A DNA stretch of 64,000 nucleotides from Serratia bockelmannii. GTDB taxonomy: Bacteria > Pseudomonadota > Gammaproteobacteria > Enterobacterales > Enterobacteriaceae. Position 1 is the stretch's first letter. Each line of letters opens with the position of its first letter. Shown here piece by piece: positions 27,388 through 36,719 of this stretch. Under the pieces are notes generated by a model, which was not told where the DNA came from, made no database searches, and was given only the letters and a program-made list of their open reading frames with translations. The stretch spans positions 1,178,001-1,242,000 of the forward strand of contig NZ_VOUX01000033.1 in assembly GCF_008011855.1 (NCBI RefSeq), in the 5' to 3' direction. A program made the translations under genes and the position numbers.

Positions 27388-29862
27388 ATGAGCAACCAAA
27401 AACCGTTAACCATGAGCCGCCGCCGCTTTCTGACCGGCGCCGCCGCGCTGACCGCTGCCCCGCTGCTGGCGGGCTTATGGCCCAAAGCGGCGCTGGCGCA
27501 GGCCATCAGCGAAGCGCTGCCGCAGTTCATCGTCTTGCGTCAGGCGCAAAAAGGCATCCTGACCGGCGCCCACTGGGGCGCGTTTGAGGCCATCGTGCAG
27601 GACGGCAAGATGGTCGGCGTGCAGCCGGTGCAGGACGACCCGTATCCCAATGAGCTGATCACCATGGCGCCTTATCAGGTGCACGCCGAGAACCGCATCA
27701 AATACCCGATGGTGCGCAAAAGCTGGCTGGAAGGCGGCCCCGGCAGCCGCACCGAGCTGCGCGGCCGCGACGAGTGGGTGCGCGTCAGCTGGGACAAAGC
27801 GACCGAGCTGGTGTGCAATGAGATCACCCGCCTGCAAAAAGATCACGGCCCGCAGTCGATCTACGCCGGTTCCTACGGCTGGAAAAGCGTCGGCATGCTG
27901 CACAACAGCCGCACGCTGCTGCAGCGCCTGATGAACCTGACCGGCGGCTTCCTCGGCTACGCCGGCGACTACTCCACCGGCGCGGCGCAGGTGATCATGT
28001 CGCACGTGGTCGGCTCGATGGAGGTCTACGAACAGCAGACCGCCTGGCCGAACGTGATCGAAAACAGCGAGCTGGTGATCCTGTGGGGCTGCAACCCGAT
28101 GGTCACGCTGAAAAACAGCTGGAACGTGCCGGATCACGTCGGCCAGACCGGCTTCGAGGCGCTGAAGAAAAAAGGCACCCGGGTGATCAGCATCGATCCG
28201 GTGCACAACGACAGCGCCAAGTTCGTCAATGCGCAGTGGATCGCTCCGCGCCCTTACACCGACGGCGCCATGCTGATCGGCATCGCCCACACGCTGCTGA
28301 CCGAGAAGCTGCATAATCCGGACTTCCTGAAAACCTATACCGTCGGCTTCGACAAGTTCCAGGCCTACCTGCTGGGCGAGAGCGACGGCGTGGCGAAAAC
28401 CGCCGAATGGGCGGCCGACATCAGCGGCGTCGATGCCGACACGCTACGCGGTCTGGCGCGCGAAATGGCGAAGCATCGCACCATGATCATGGGCGGCTGG
28501 GGCATTCAGCGCCAGCACCACGGCGAACAGCAGCACTGGCTGCTGGTGACGGTGGCGGCGATGCTCGGCCAGATCGGCCTGCCGGGCGGCGGCTTCGGCT
28601 TCAGCTACCACTATTCGTCCGGCGGCAGCCCGACCGCCAAGGGTGGCATCATCGCCGGCATCTCCGCCGGCAATGCGCCGAAAAACTCACCGGCGCCGAT
28701 CCCGGTGGCGCGCATCGCCGAATGCCTGAGCAACCCAGGCAAAACCATCGACTTCAACGGCGCCAAGGTCACCTACCCCGAGGTGAAAATGGTGTATGTG
28801 GCGGGCGGCAACACCTTCCACCAGCATCAGGACACCAACAACCTGGTCAAAGCCTGGCAGCGGCCGGACACCATCGTGGTCAACGAGCCTTATTGGACCG
28901 CCACCGCCAAGCATGCCGATATCGTGCTGCCGGCCACCACCAGCTACGAGCGCAACGATCTGGAGATGGGGGGTGACTATTCGCAGCTCTATGTGTTCCC
29001 GATGCATCAATGCGTGCCGCCGCAGCACGAATCGCGCAGTGACTTTGACATCTTCTCGGCGATGGCGGCCAGGCTGGGCGTGCAGGAGGCCTTTACCGAG
29101 GGCAAGGATGAAACCCAGTGGCTGAAAGGCATGTATGACGACATGAAAAACCAGGCGCGCGCCGCACGGGTGGCGCTGCCGCCGTTCGACATGTTCTGGC
29201 AATCCAATAACTACGTGCGTTTCCCGGTGCCCGAGGCCAATAAGCAGTGGGTGCGCTTCGCCGATTATCGTGACAACCCGCTGCTGAACCCGCTGGGCAC
29301 GCCGTCGGGCAAGATCGAGATCTACTCCGACGCGATCGCCAAAATGCATTATGCGGATTGCCCCGGCATCCCGACCTGGATGCCGCCGCACGAGTGGTAT
29401 CGCGGGCCGGAAGCGGCCAAGTATCCGCTGTCGCTCAATACCGCGCACCCGACCAACCGGCTGCACTCTCAGCTCGACAACACGCCGCTGCGCGAGAAAT
29501 ACGCGGTAGCGGATCGTGAAGCGATCCTGATCCACCCGCAGGACGCGCAGCCGCGCGGCATCACCGGCGGCGATCTGGTACGGGCGTACAACGATCGCGG
29601 CCAGATCCTGGTGGGCGCGGTGGTCAGCGAAGACGTGCGGCCCGGCGTGGTGCGCATCAGCGAAGGCGCCTGGTTCGATCCGGCCGATCCGGCGCAGCCC
29701 GGCTCGCTGTGCAAGAACGGTAACGTCAACTGCCTGACCTTCGACATCGGCTCTTCCAGCCTGGCGCAGGGCAACTGCGGGCAGATGGCGCAGCTGCAGA
29801 TCGAGAAATATCAGGGGCCGGCGCTGAAAAATACCGCGCACGCGGTGCCGCAAGGCGCCTGA
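27388..29862 (+). CDS. torZ: Molybdenum-containing TMAO/biotin-S-oxide reductase
   Basis: 824 residues, DMSO reductase family. It has a Tat signal (SRRRFLT) and a cleavage region near AALAQA. The segment GDYSTGAAQVIMSHVVGS supplies the Ser ligand of the Mo-bis-MGD cofactor, and there is no N-terminal Fe-S Cys motif, as in TorA, TorZ and BisC. It reduces TMAO or related N- and S-oxides in the periplasm. The torY-torZ pair without a torD chaperone gene matches the E. coli torYZ arrangement; TorA is the main alternative. Confidence 0.9.
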   Translation: MSNQKPLTMSRRRFLTGAAALTAAPLLAGLWPKAALAQAISEALPQFIVLRQAQKGILTGAHWGAFEAIVQDGKMVGVQPVQDDPYPNELITMAPYQVHAENRIKYPMVRKSWLEGGPGSRTELRGRDEWVRVSWDKATELVCNEITRLQKDHGPQSIYAGSYGWKSVGMLHNSRTLLQRLMNLTGGFLGYAGDYSTGAAQVIMSHVVGSMEVYEQQTAWPNVIENSELVILWGCNPMVTLKNSWNVPDHVGQTGFEALKKKGTRVISIDPVHNDSAKFVNAQWIAPRPYTDGAMLIGIAHTLLTEKLHNPDFLKTYTVGFDKFQAYLLGESDGVAKTAEWAADISGVDADTLRGLAREMAKHRTMIMGGWGIQRQHHGEQQHWLLVTVAAMLGQIGLPGGGFGFSYHYSSGGSPTAKGGIIAGISAGNAPKNSPAPIPVARIAECLSNPGKTIDFNGAKVTYPEVKMVYVAGGNTFHQHQDTNNLVKAWQRPDTIVVNEPYWTATAKHADIVLPATTSYERNDLEMGGDYSQLYVFPMHQCVPPQHESRSDFDIFSAMAARLGVQEAFTEGKDETQWLKGMYDDMKNQARAARVALPPFDMFWQSNNYVRFPVPEANKQWVRFADYRDNPLLNPLGTPSGKIEIYSDAIAKMHYADCPGIPTWMPPHEWYRGPEAAKYPLSLNTAHPTNRLHSQLDNTPLREKYAVADREAILIHPQDAQPRGITGGDLVRAYNDRGQILVGAVVSEDVRPGVVRISEGAWFDPADPAQPGSLCKNGNVNCLTFDIGSSSLAQGNCGQMAQLQIEKYQGPALKNTAHAVPQGA

Positions 29863-29878
29863 TTTACCGGCAAGCAAG

Positions 29879-29902
29879 GGGGGCGCAACGCGCCCCTTTT
29901 TT
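29879..29902 (+). terminator. Terminator after torZ
   Basis: GGGGCGC/GCGCCCC with an AAC loop is followed by six Ts, 17 bp after the torZ stop. Confidence 0.9.
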
Positions 29903-30017
29903 CACGTCGCCGCGCGACATATTCGCTTACCCTGCGCCAATGGATAGCGGTTTGCGTTTCTTTTCAACGGGCGTATGATGCGCGCGACCTCCCTTTTTCG
30001 ACGAATTCTCAACCGCC

Positions 30018-31193
30018 ATGCCGACTTCATCCGCAGTAACGCGACGCACGCCCGATCTCACTTCGCTGGCCTTTTTGGCGGTGGCGTTCCTGACCGGCAT
30101 CGCCGGTGCGTTGCAAACCCCGACGCTGAGCCTGTTTTTGGAAACCGAAGTCAAGGTGCGGCCGGCGCTGGTTGGGCTGTTCTTTACCGGCAGCGCGGTG
30201 ATCGGCATTCTGGTCAGCCAGTTTCTCGCCGGCCGCTCGGATAAAAAAGGCGACCGCAAATCACTGATCTTCCTCTGCTGTATGCTGGGGGCGCTGGGGT
30301 TCACGCTGTTCGCCTGGAGCCGCAACTATTACCTGCTGCTGCTCGTCGGCGTGCTGCTCACCAGCTTCGGCTCCACCGCTAACCCGCAAATGTTCGCTCT
30401 GGCGCGCGAACACGCCGATCGCACCGGCCGCGAGGCGGTCATGTTCACCTCCATCATGCGCGCCCAGGTCTCGCTCGCCTGGGTCATTGGCCCGCCGATC
30501 GCCTTCGCGCTGGCGCTGGGCTTCGGCTTCAAGGCCATGTATCTGGCGGGCGCGGCGGCCTTTGTGCTGTGCGGCCTGCTGGTGTGGAAACGGCTGCCTT
30601 CCATGCCGAAAACTGCCGCGGCGAGTGCGCCCCTGGCCGCACCGCGCCAGCATCGCCGCGATGCGCTACTGCTGTTTGGCGCCAGCACTTTGATGTGGAC
30701 CGCCAACAGCATGTACCTGATCAACATGCCGCTGTATATGGTGCACGAACTGCGGCTGCCGGAGCGGCTGGTCGGCGTGCTGATGGGCACCGCCGCCGGG
30801 CTGGAAATCCCGATCATGCTGATCGCCGGTCTGGTGGCGAAACGCTGCGGCAAGCGTTGTTTGATGCTAGGTGCCGCCGTCGCCGGCGTATTGTTCTATT
30901 GCAGCCTGCTGTTTATCACCGGCAGTTGGCAACTCATCGCCCTGCAGCTGCTGAATGCGGCGTTTATCGGCGTGCTGGCGGGGATCGGCATGCTCTACTT
31001 CCAGGATTTGATGCCCGGCCAGGCCGGCACGGCCACCACGCTGTTCACCAACACCATTCGGGTCGGCTGGGTCATTGCCGGCGCCATCGCCGGTGCGGTG
31101 GCGGAAATCTGGAACTACCATGCGGTATTTTACGCCGCGCTGGCGATGGCGGCAGGTGCGACGCTGTGTCTGTGGAAGCTGAGGGAAGTTTAG
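30018..31193 (+). CDS. setB: Sugar efflux transporter SetB (MFS)
   Basis: 391 residues with 12 membrane segments. It has the MFS motif [10 protein letters not shown] in the loop after TM2 and the Set-family segment [20 protein letters not shown]. Set proteins export sugars and sugar analogues. In E. coli setB lies next to the fru operon; here the Nudix and torYZ genes have come between them. Its stop overlaps the convergent yeiW by four bases. Confidence 0.92.
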   Translation: MPTSSAVTRRTPDLTSLAFLAVAFLTGIAGALQTPTLSLFLETEVKVRPALVGLFFTGSAVIGILVSQFLAGRSDKKGDRKSLIFLCCMLGALGFTLFAWSRNYYLLLLVGVLLTSFGSTANPQMFALAREHADRTGREAVMFTSIMRAQVSLAWVIGPPIAFALALGFGFKAMYLAGAAAFVLCGLLVWKRLPSMPKTAAASAPLAAPRQHRRDALLLFGASTLMWTANSMYLINMPLYMVHELRLPERLVGVLMGTAAGLEIPIMLIAGLVAKRCGKRCLMLGAAVAGVLFYCSLLFITGSWQLIALQLLNAAFIGVLAGIGMLYFQDLMPGQAGTATTLFTNTIRVGWVIAGAIAGAVAEIWNYHAVFYAALAMAAGATLCLWKLREV

Positions 31194-31444
31194 GGCGCGG
31201 TGTCCGCTTCCAGCCTGGCGAGGTAGATCAGCGCCTGATCGCGGTGATCGTGGCACATATCGCGGCTCGGCTGCAGGCTGCCGCACACTTTCGGCCGCAG
31301 CGGCGAATGAAACAGGCCGCAGCGCAGCTGTTCATCCAGATGAATGCAGCGGGTATTGGCGGGCTTGCCGTTCGGCATGCCGGGGATCGGGCTGGATATT
31401 GACGGCGCGATACAGCAGGCGCCGCAGTCGCTGCGACAGTCCAT
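31190..31444 (-). CDS. yeiW: Cysteine-cluster protein YeiW (UPF0153)
   Basis: 84 residues with seven Cys, opening [20 protein letters not shown], then [13 protein letters not shown] and RPKVCGSL. The Cys pattern is the YkgJ/YeiW family zinc- or iron-binding cluster; function is unknown. It overlaps the setB end and is next to setB in E. coli too. Confidence 0.9.
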   Translation of the reverse strand: MDCRSDCGACCIAPSISSPIPGMPNGKPANTRCIHLDEQLRCGLFHSPLRPKVCGSLQPSRDMCHDHRDQALIYLARLEADTAP

Positions 31445-31669
31445 CAGCGCTACTCCTGGTGGGCTGGGGAAAAGAAGCGCGACAATAGCAGCCGCGCGCG
31501 GTGGCCGCCAGCAGAATCCCTGCGCCCCTGCGATCTTTACACTCGTCCCGCAACCGTCTTACCCCGCCTGATTCGCCGCCTGGCGAGTAAACGCCCAAAA
31601 AGCCGCAATTTAAAGACAAAAACGCGTGAAACGTGCAATCCCCCCGCTTTACATGCGCCATGCATCCAT

Positions 31670-31687
31670 GTACCATTGAGCTAGTAC
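31670..31687. promoter_or_regulatory. Candidate TrpR operator upstream of mtr
   Basis: GTACCATTGAGCTAGTAC agrees with the trp operator GAACTAGTTAACTAGTAC at 13 of 18 positions, with an intact right half CTAGTAC. It lies 29 bp before the mtr ATG, where it would overlap a promoter. E. coli mtr is repressed by TrpR, which supports the assignment. Confidence 0.65.
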
Positions 31688-31715
31688 AAAAGAACTTCTT
31701 CCATCAGGAGCACGC

Positions 31716-32960
31716 ATGTCTACGGACACCATCCAGAAGCTAGCCCGCCCTTCCGTCCTCGGCGGCGCGATGATCATTGCCGGAACCGCCGTTGGCGCCG
31801 GCATGTTTTCCATTCCGATCGTCACTTCCGGTGTCTGGTTCAGCGGCTCCGTCGCGCTGCTGGTGTATACCTGGGCCTGCATGTTGCTTTCCGGCCTGAT
31901 GATCCTCGAAGCCACGCTGCACTACCCGAGCGGCGCCAGCTTCAACACCATGGTCAAGGATCTGCTGGGTAAGGGCTGGAACGCCGTGAACGGCCTGTCG
32001 GTGGCGTTCGTACTCTACATCCTGACCTACGCCTATATCTCCGCCGGCGGCTCGATTATCGCGCATACGCTGGAGGGCATCGTCGGCGTCGGCCAGACCA
32101 CCGCCGGCCTGGTCTTCGCACTGGTCGTGGCGTTTATCGTCTGGCTCTCCACCCGCGCGGTCGACCGCCTGAGCACCATTCTGATCGGCGGCATGGTGAT
32201 CACCTTCGTGATGTCCGTGGGCGACATGTTCACCCACGTGCAGCCCGCGGTGCTGTTCAACACCGGCGATGACCAGGCCAGCTATCTGCCTTACGCCCTG
32301 GCGGCGCTGCCTTACCTGCTGACCTCGTTCGGCTACCACGGCAACATTCCCGGGCTGGTGAAGTACTACCACAAGGACAGCAGCTCCGTGGTGCGCAGCC
32401 TGGTGTACGGCACCCTGCTGGCATTGGCTATCTACATCCTGTGGCAGTATGTGATTCAGGGCAATATCGCGCGCGATGCCTTTAAGCAGGTGATCGCCGA
32501 AGGCGGCAATATCGGCAGCCTGCTCAAGCAAATGGGCAACGTCTCCAGCAGCCAGACCGTCAGCCAACTGCTGAACGCCTTCTCCTATATGGCGCTGGCC
32601 AGCTCGTTCCTCGGCGTGTCGCTGGGCCTGTTCGACTACCTGGCGGACTTCTGCAAGTTCAAGGATGACGCCGTCGGGCGCAGCAAGACCGCGCTGGTGA
32701 CCTTTGTGCCGCCGACCCTGGCCGCGCTGCTGTTCCCGAACGGTTTTCTGTACGCCATCGGCTTTGCCGGGCTGGCGGCCACCATCTGGGCGGTGATCGT
32801 GCCGGCGCTGATGGCGCGCGCCAGCCGCCGCCGCTATCCGCAGGCGGGTTACCGCGCACCGGGCGGTAACGGCGTGATCCTGTTCGTCATCCTGTTCGGC
32901 TTGATCAACGCCGCCGCGCATATTCTGTCGCTTTTCGGCCTGCTGCCGGTCTTCCACTAA
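31716..32960 (+). CDS. mtr: Tryptophan-specific permease
   Basis: 414 residues, the same length as E. coli Mtr. It is a hydroxy/aromatic amino acid permease with 11 membrane segments and the family opening GGAMIIAGTAVGAGMFSIPI in TM1. It imports tryptophan with protons. TnaB is a paralogue, but the TrpR-like operator and the length favour Mtr. AGGAG stands at normal spacing before the ATG. Confidence 0.9.
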   Translation: MSTDTIQKLARPSVLGGAMIIAGTAVGAGMFSIPIVTSGVWFSGSVALLVYTWACMLLSGLMILEATLHYPSGASFNTMVKDLLGKGWNAVNGLSVAFVLYILTYAYISAGGSIIAHTLEGIVGVGQTTAGLVFALVVAFIVWLSTRAVDRLSTILIGGMVITFVMSVGDMFTHVQPAVLFNTGDDQASYLPYALAALPYLLTSFGYHGNIPGLVKYYHKDSSSVVRSLVYGTLLALAIYILWQYVIQGNIARDAFKQVIAEGGNIGSLLKQMGNVSSSQTVSQLLNAFSYMALASSFLGVSLGLFDYLADFCKFKDDAVGRSKTALVTFVPPTLAALLFPNGFLYAIGFAGLAATIWAVIVPALMARASRRRYPQAGYRAPGGNGVILFVILFGLINAAAHILSLFGLLPVFH

Positions 32961-32968
32961 TCCCCGAC

Positions 32969-32992
32969 GGGAGGGCGGCCGCCCTCCCTTTC
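32969..32992 (+). terminator. Terminator after mtr
   Basis: GGGAGGGCGGCCGCCCTCCC (32969-32988) is a perfect palindrome followed by TTTCCC, just after the mtr stop. Confidence 0.7.
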
Positions 32993-33086
32993 CCGCACTG
33001 TTTTTGCGCCGGGCTATTGCCTGAAATCGGTGGCGCGAGTACCTTGTCGCAACTTCTCTAATACTCTTCATTGCGGATGAATTGAA

Positions 33087-33659
33087 ATGGCAAGAGCTAA
33101 CGAAATTAAACGCGGCATGGCGATCAGCTACAACGGCAAGCTGCTGCTGGTAAAAGATATCGACGTGCAGAGCCCGAGCGCCCGCGGCGCCAGCACCCTG
33201 TACAAAATGCGCTTCTCCGACGTGCGCACCGGCCTGAAAGTGGAAGAACGCTTCAAGGGCGACGATATCCTGGACACCATTTCCCTGTCGCGCCGCAAGG
33301 TGAACTTCTCCTATATCGACGGCGAAGAATACGTGTTTATGGATGACGAAGATTACACGCCGTACATCTTCAAGAAAGACCAGATCGAAGACGAGCTGCT
33401 GTTCATTCCGGAAGGCGGCCTGCCGGGCATGCAGGTGCTGACGCTGGATGGCCAGGTGCTGGCGCTGGAGCTGCCGCAGACCGTAGATATGGAAATCGTC
33501 GAGACCGCGCCGGGCATCAAAGGCGCTTCCGCCAGCGCCCGCAACAAACCGGCCACCATGGCGACCGGTCTGGTGATCCACGTGCCGGAATACCTCAGCG
33601 CCGGCGACAAAATTCGCATTCATATCGCCGAACGCCGCTACATGAGCCGCGCTGACTAG
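33087..33659 (+). CDS. yeiP: Elongation factor P-like protein (EfpL/YeiP)
   Basis: 190 residues in three OB-like domains. It is an EF-P paralogue that helps ribosomes through difficult peptide bonds. The tip of the domain I loop reads SPSARGAS, with Arg33 where EF-P carries the beta-lysylated Lys34, so it is the YeiP/EfpL type and not substrate of EpmA. The C-terminal [20 protein letters not shown] is conserved. It lies between mtr and uxuA; in E. coli yeiP is next to yeiQ. Confidence 0.95.
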   Translation: MARANEIKRGMAISYNGKLLLVKDIDVQSPSARGASTLYKMRFSDVRTGLKVEERFKGDDILDTISLSRRKVNFSYIDGEEYVFMDDEDYTPYIFKKDQIEDELLFIPEGGLPGMQVLTLDGQVLALELPQTVDMEIVETAPGIKGASASARNKPATMATGLVIHVPEYLSAGDKIRIHIAERRYMSRAD

Positions 33660-33669
33660 TCGCGCCAGC

Positions 33670-33693
33670 GGGGCCGAGTCTCGGCCCCGTTTC
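33670..33693. terminator. Terminator between convergent yeiP and uxuA
   Basis: GGGGCCGA/TCGGCCCC with a short GTC-type loop is followed by GTTTCATTTT on the + strand. It mainly serves yeiP. Confidence 0.75.
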
Positions 33694-33701
33694 ATTTTCC
33701 G

Positions 33702-34892
33702 CTACGGCAATTCCGGGAAAAAGCGCCGCTTGAGCGCCAGCTCGACGCCGCGCAGCTCCGCCAGCCCTTTCAACCGCCCGATGGCCGAATAGCCCGGATT
33801 GGTTTTCTTTTTCAAATCGTCCAGCATCTGATGCCCATGATCGGGGCGCATCGGGATCGGCCGCCGATCGCCGGCCCGTTGCCGACGCAGCTCTTCGGTC
33901 AGGATCGCTTCGATCACCGCCACCATGTCCACATCGCCCTGCAGGTGCGCCCCCTCGTGGAAGCTTTTCGGGTTCTCCTCGCGGCAGGTGGCGCGCAGGT
34001 GGGTGAAGTGAATGCGATCGCCGAAGGTTTCAATCATCCGCACCAGATCGTTGTCGGCGCGCACGCCGTAGGAACCGGTGCACAGGGTGAAACCGTTATG
34101 AATGCTGTCGACGGTCTGCTTCAGCCACTGCATGTCTTCAATCGTGGAGACGATGCGCGGCAGGCCGAGGATCGGCCGCGGCGGATCGTCGGGATGCACC
34201 GCCAGCCGGATGCCGGCCTCTTCCGCCACCGGCACGATGGCGCGCAGAAAGATCGCCATGTTTTCGCGCAATTGCGCCTTGTCGATGCCGTCGTATTCCG
34301 CCAGGCGGCGGCGGAACTGATCCAGCGTATAGCCTTCTTCCGCTCCCGGCAGGCCGGCGATGATATTGCCGGTCAGCGTGGCTTTCTCCTCCTCGCTCAT
34401 GGCGGCGAAATAGGCTGCCGCCTGACTGCGCTCTTGCGGCGTATAGTCCACCTCGGCGCCGGCGCGCTGCAGGATATGCAGCTCGAACGCGGCGAAGGCG
34501 ATCTGATCGAAACGCAGCGCTTTGGCGCCGTCCGGCAGCGAATAGGCCAGATCGGTGCGCGTCCAGTCGAGGATCGGCATGAAGTTATAGCAGACGGTAT
34601 CGATGCCGCAGGCCGCCAGGTTGCGCAGCGTCTGCTGGTAATGGGTGATATGCCGCTGCCAGTCACCGCTGTGAGTTTTGATTTCCTCATGCACCGGCAC
34701 GCTCTCCACCACCGACCACACCAGTCCTTTTTCCGCCAGTAACGTCTGGCGCGCGCGGATCTCATCAATCGGCCAGACTTCGCCGTTCGCAATATGATGC
34801 AGCGCCGTCACGACTCCGGTCGCCCCGGCCTGACGCACATCATCCAAAGAGACCGGATCGTTCGGGCCATACCAACGCCATGTTTGTTCCAT
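33702..34892 (-). CDS. uxuA: D-mannonate dehydratase
   Basis: 396 residues (E. coli UxuA 394). It converts D-mannonate to 2-keto-3-deoxygluconate in hexuronate degradation. It is a TIM-barrel metal enzyme with [20 protein letters not shown] at the N-terminus, [20 protein letters not shown] mid-protein, LCTGSYGVR, and [10 protein letters not shown] near the end. It is divergent from the mannitol dehydrogenase-family gene yeiQ across 293 bp, whereas E. coli has uxuA in uxuAB elsewhere. Confidence 0.95.
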   Translation of the reverse strand: MEQTWRWYGPNDPVSLDDVRQAGATGVVTALHHIANGEVWPIDEIRARQTLLAEKGLVWSVVESVPVHEEIKTHSGDWQRHITHYQQTLRNLAACGIDTVCYNFMPILDWTRTDLAYSLPDGAKALRFDQIAFAAFELHILQRAGAEVDYTPQERSQAAAYFAAMSEEEKATLTGNIIAGLPGAEEGYTLDQFRRRLAEYDGIDKAQLRENMAIFLRAIVPVAEEAGIRLAVHPDDPPRPILGLPRIVSTIEDMQWLKQTVDSIHNGFTLCTGSYGVRADNDLVRMIETFGDRIHFTHLRATCREENPKSFHEGAHLQGDVDMVAVIEAILTEELRRQRAGDRRPIPMRPDHGHQMLDDLKKKTNPGYSAIGRLKGLAELRGVELALKRRFFPELP

Positions 34893-34922
34893 GTTTTGTC
34901 CTTATGCCTGTCTCGCATCGCG

Positions 34923-34940
34923 ATGCTGTTATACCAGTTT
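34923..34940. promoter_or_regulatory. Candidate UxuR/ExuR operator
   Basis: Read on the minus strand this is AAACTGGTATAACAGCAT, which matches the hexuronate regulator consensus AAATTGGTATACCAATTT at 13 of 18 positions, including the TGGTATA core. It lies 31 bp upstream of the uxuA ATG, in the shared uxuA-yeiQ promoter region. No uxuR or exuR gene is in the window. Confidence 0.5.
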
Positions 34941-35185
34941 AACGTAGATATCAGTTACCTTTAAGGTACTCTTTCGCAACGCGCTGTCAAAAGTGAACCG
35001 CGCATTGGTTGATCCACTTCACGATTTTGGCTTATTTTGGACTGACCAATTCCTTTAACCTGTCTACAGACCTAGACTGGTCGCAGTTTTTTATCGCCGG
35101 CGCCACCCTGCCCATACGGCGGCAAACTGGTCCGCTAACTTGATGCAAGTGGCCCGCCAGCTGTCCTACACGCTTTGGAGATGAG

Positions 35186-36658
35186 ATGAAAACGATCGCC
35201 AACACCCCGCTACCGGGCACCGTCCGGCAACCGAACTATGATCGCCGTGCCCTGCGCAGCCGTATCGTGCACCTGGGTTTCGGCGCGTTTCACCGCGCAC
35301 ATCAAGCGCTGCTGACGGATCGGGTATTGAACGCCCAGGGCGGCGACTGGGGCATTTGCGAAATCAGCCTGTCTGGCGGCGTGCCGCTGTTTGAGGCGCT
35401 GCGGCAGCAGGATCATCTGTACAGCGTGCTGGAGAAAGGCGCGGACGGCCATCAGGCCATTGTGATCGGCGCGGTGCATGAAAGCCTGCACCGCAAGCTG
35501 GAGGGCATCGCCGCAGTGCTGGAGAAGCTGGCAGAGCCGCAGGTGGCAATCGTCTCGATGACCATCACCGAAAAAGGCTACTGCATCGAGCCCGGCAACG
35601 GGCAACTGGATTGGCAGCATCCGGGGATCGTCGCCGATCTGGCGGCGCCGCATCAGCCGCAGACCGTGCCCGGCATTGTGGTAGAGGCGCTGCGGCTGCG
35701 GCGCGAACGCGGCCTGCCCGCCTTTTCCCTGCTCTCCTGCGACAATATTCCGGAGAACGGCCACGTGCTGCGCCGGGCGGTGCTCGATCTGGCGCAGGCG
35801 CGGGATCCGTCGCTCGCCGATTGGATCGCCGCCGCCGCCACCTTCCCCTGCACCATGGTGGACCGCATCGTGCCGGCCGCCACGCCGACTACGCTGGATG
35901 AGATCGCCGCCGCGCTGGGCGGCGTGCGCGACGAATGCGCTATCGCCTGCGAGCCCTTCATTCAATGGGTGGTGGAAGACAACTTCGTCGCCGGACGCCC
36001 GGCGTGGGAGCTGGCCGGCGCCCAGTTGGTCAGCGATGTGCTGCCGTTTGAACACATGAAGCTGCGCATGCTGAACGGCAGCCACTCGTTCCTGGCTTAT
36101 CTCGGCTACCTGGGCGGCTACCGCTATATCAACGAGTGCATGGCGGATGAGCACTACCGTCGCGCCGCCCTGCGATTGATGCTGGACGAACAGGCCCCGA
36201 CGCTGAGCGTCACCGGCATCAGTCTGGCCGACTACGCCGCACAGCTTATCGCGCGCTTCAGCAATCCGGCGCTGCAACACCTCACCTGGCAGATCGCCAT
36301 GGACGGTTCGCAGAAGCTACCGCAGCGTCTGCTGGATGCCGTGCGCTGGCATCTGCGGCACGGCGGCGACTATAGCGGGCTGGCGCTGGGCGTGGCGGGC
36401 TGGATGCGTTACATCGGCGGCGTCGATGACGCCGGACAGCCGATCGACATTCGCGATCCGCTGGCAGACGTGCTGCAACAGACTGTCGCCGCCACGCCGG
36501 ACGATCGGCGGCGCGTAACGGCGCTGCTGGCGCTCAAACCGGTGTTCGGCGAAGCGCTGGCGACGCATGGGGGGTTTACCGACGCAGTGACGCAAGCCTA
36601 TTTGTCACTGCGCGATCGCGGTGCGCGTGAAACGGTGAAGGAGTGGGTGAAGCGGTGA
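35186..36658 (+). CDS. yeiQ: Mannitol dehydrogenase family oxidoreductase YeiQ (putative fructuronate/mannonate reductase)
   Basis: 490 residues (E. coli YeiQ 488). It is an NAD-dependent polyol/hexuronate dehydrogenase. The Rossmann entry IVHLGFGAFHRAHQALLTDR is at about residues 28-47, and the C-terminal catalytic domain has KLRMLNGSHSFLAYLGYLGG with the catalytic Lys. Placement next to uxuA suggests it interconverts fructuronate and mannonate, as UxuB does. GGAGATGAG precedes the ATG. Synteny with yeiR-lpxT-mepS downstream supports YeiQ over true UxuB. Confidence 0.9.
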   Translation: MKTIANTPLPGTVRQPNYDRRALRSRIVHLGFGAFHRAHQALLTDRVLNAQGGDWGICEISLSGGVPLFEALRQQDHLYSVLEKGADGHQAIVIGAVHESLHRKLEGIAAVLEKLAEPQVAIVSMTITEKGYCIEPGNGQLDWQHPGIVADLAAPHQPQTVPGIVVEALRLRRERGLPAFSLLSCDNIPENGHVLRRAVLDLAQARDPSLADWIAAAATFPCTMVDRIVPAATPTTLDEIAAALGGVRDECAIACEPFIQWVVEDNFVAGRPAWELAGAQLVSDVLPFEHMKLRMLNGSHSFLAYLGYLGGYRYINECMADEHYRRAALRLMLDEQAPTLSVTGISLADYAAQLIARFSNPALQHLTWQIAMDGSQKLPQRLLDAVRWHLRHGGDYSGLALGVAGWMRYIGGVDDAGQPIDIRDPLADVLQQTVAATPDDRRRVTALLALKPVFGEALATHGGFTDAVTQAYLSLRDRGARETVKEWVKR

Positions 36659-36680
36659 AGTGCCTGCAGGCTGAGAATAA

Positions 36681-36710
36681 CCATGCCGACGTAACGTTAC
36701 GCCGGCATGG
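36681..36710. repeat. 30-bp near-perfect palindrome between yeiQ and the pilin-like gene
   Basis: CCATGCCG (36681-36688) pairs with CGGCATGG (36703-36710), and the core CGTAACGTTACG is itself palindromic, with one mismatched pair between the two. It lies between two convergent genes, 23 bp after the yeiQ stop. There is no T-run on either side, so it is not a standard terminator. Confidence 0.7.
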
Positions 36711-36719
36711 CGGAACGAC

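Noticed and set aside
31740..33695. 651-codon minus-strand frame opposite mtr and yeiP
   Set aside because: It crosses two recognised genes and the spacer between them. The translation is low-complexity His/Gln/Arg with no domain, so it is a GC-driven artefact.
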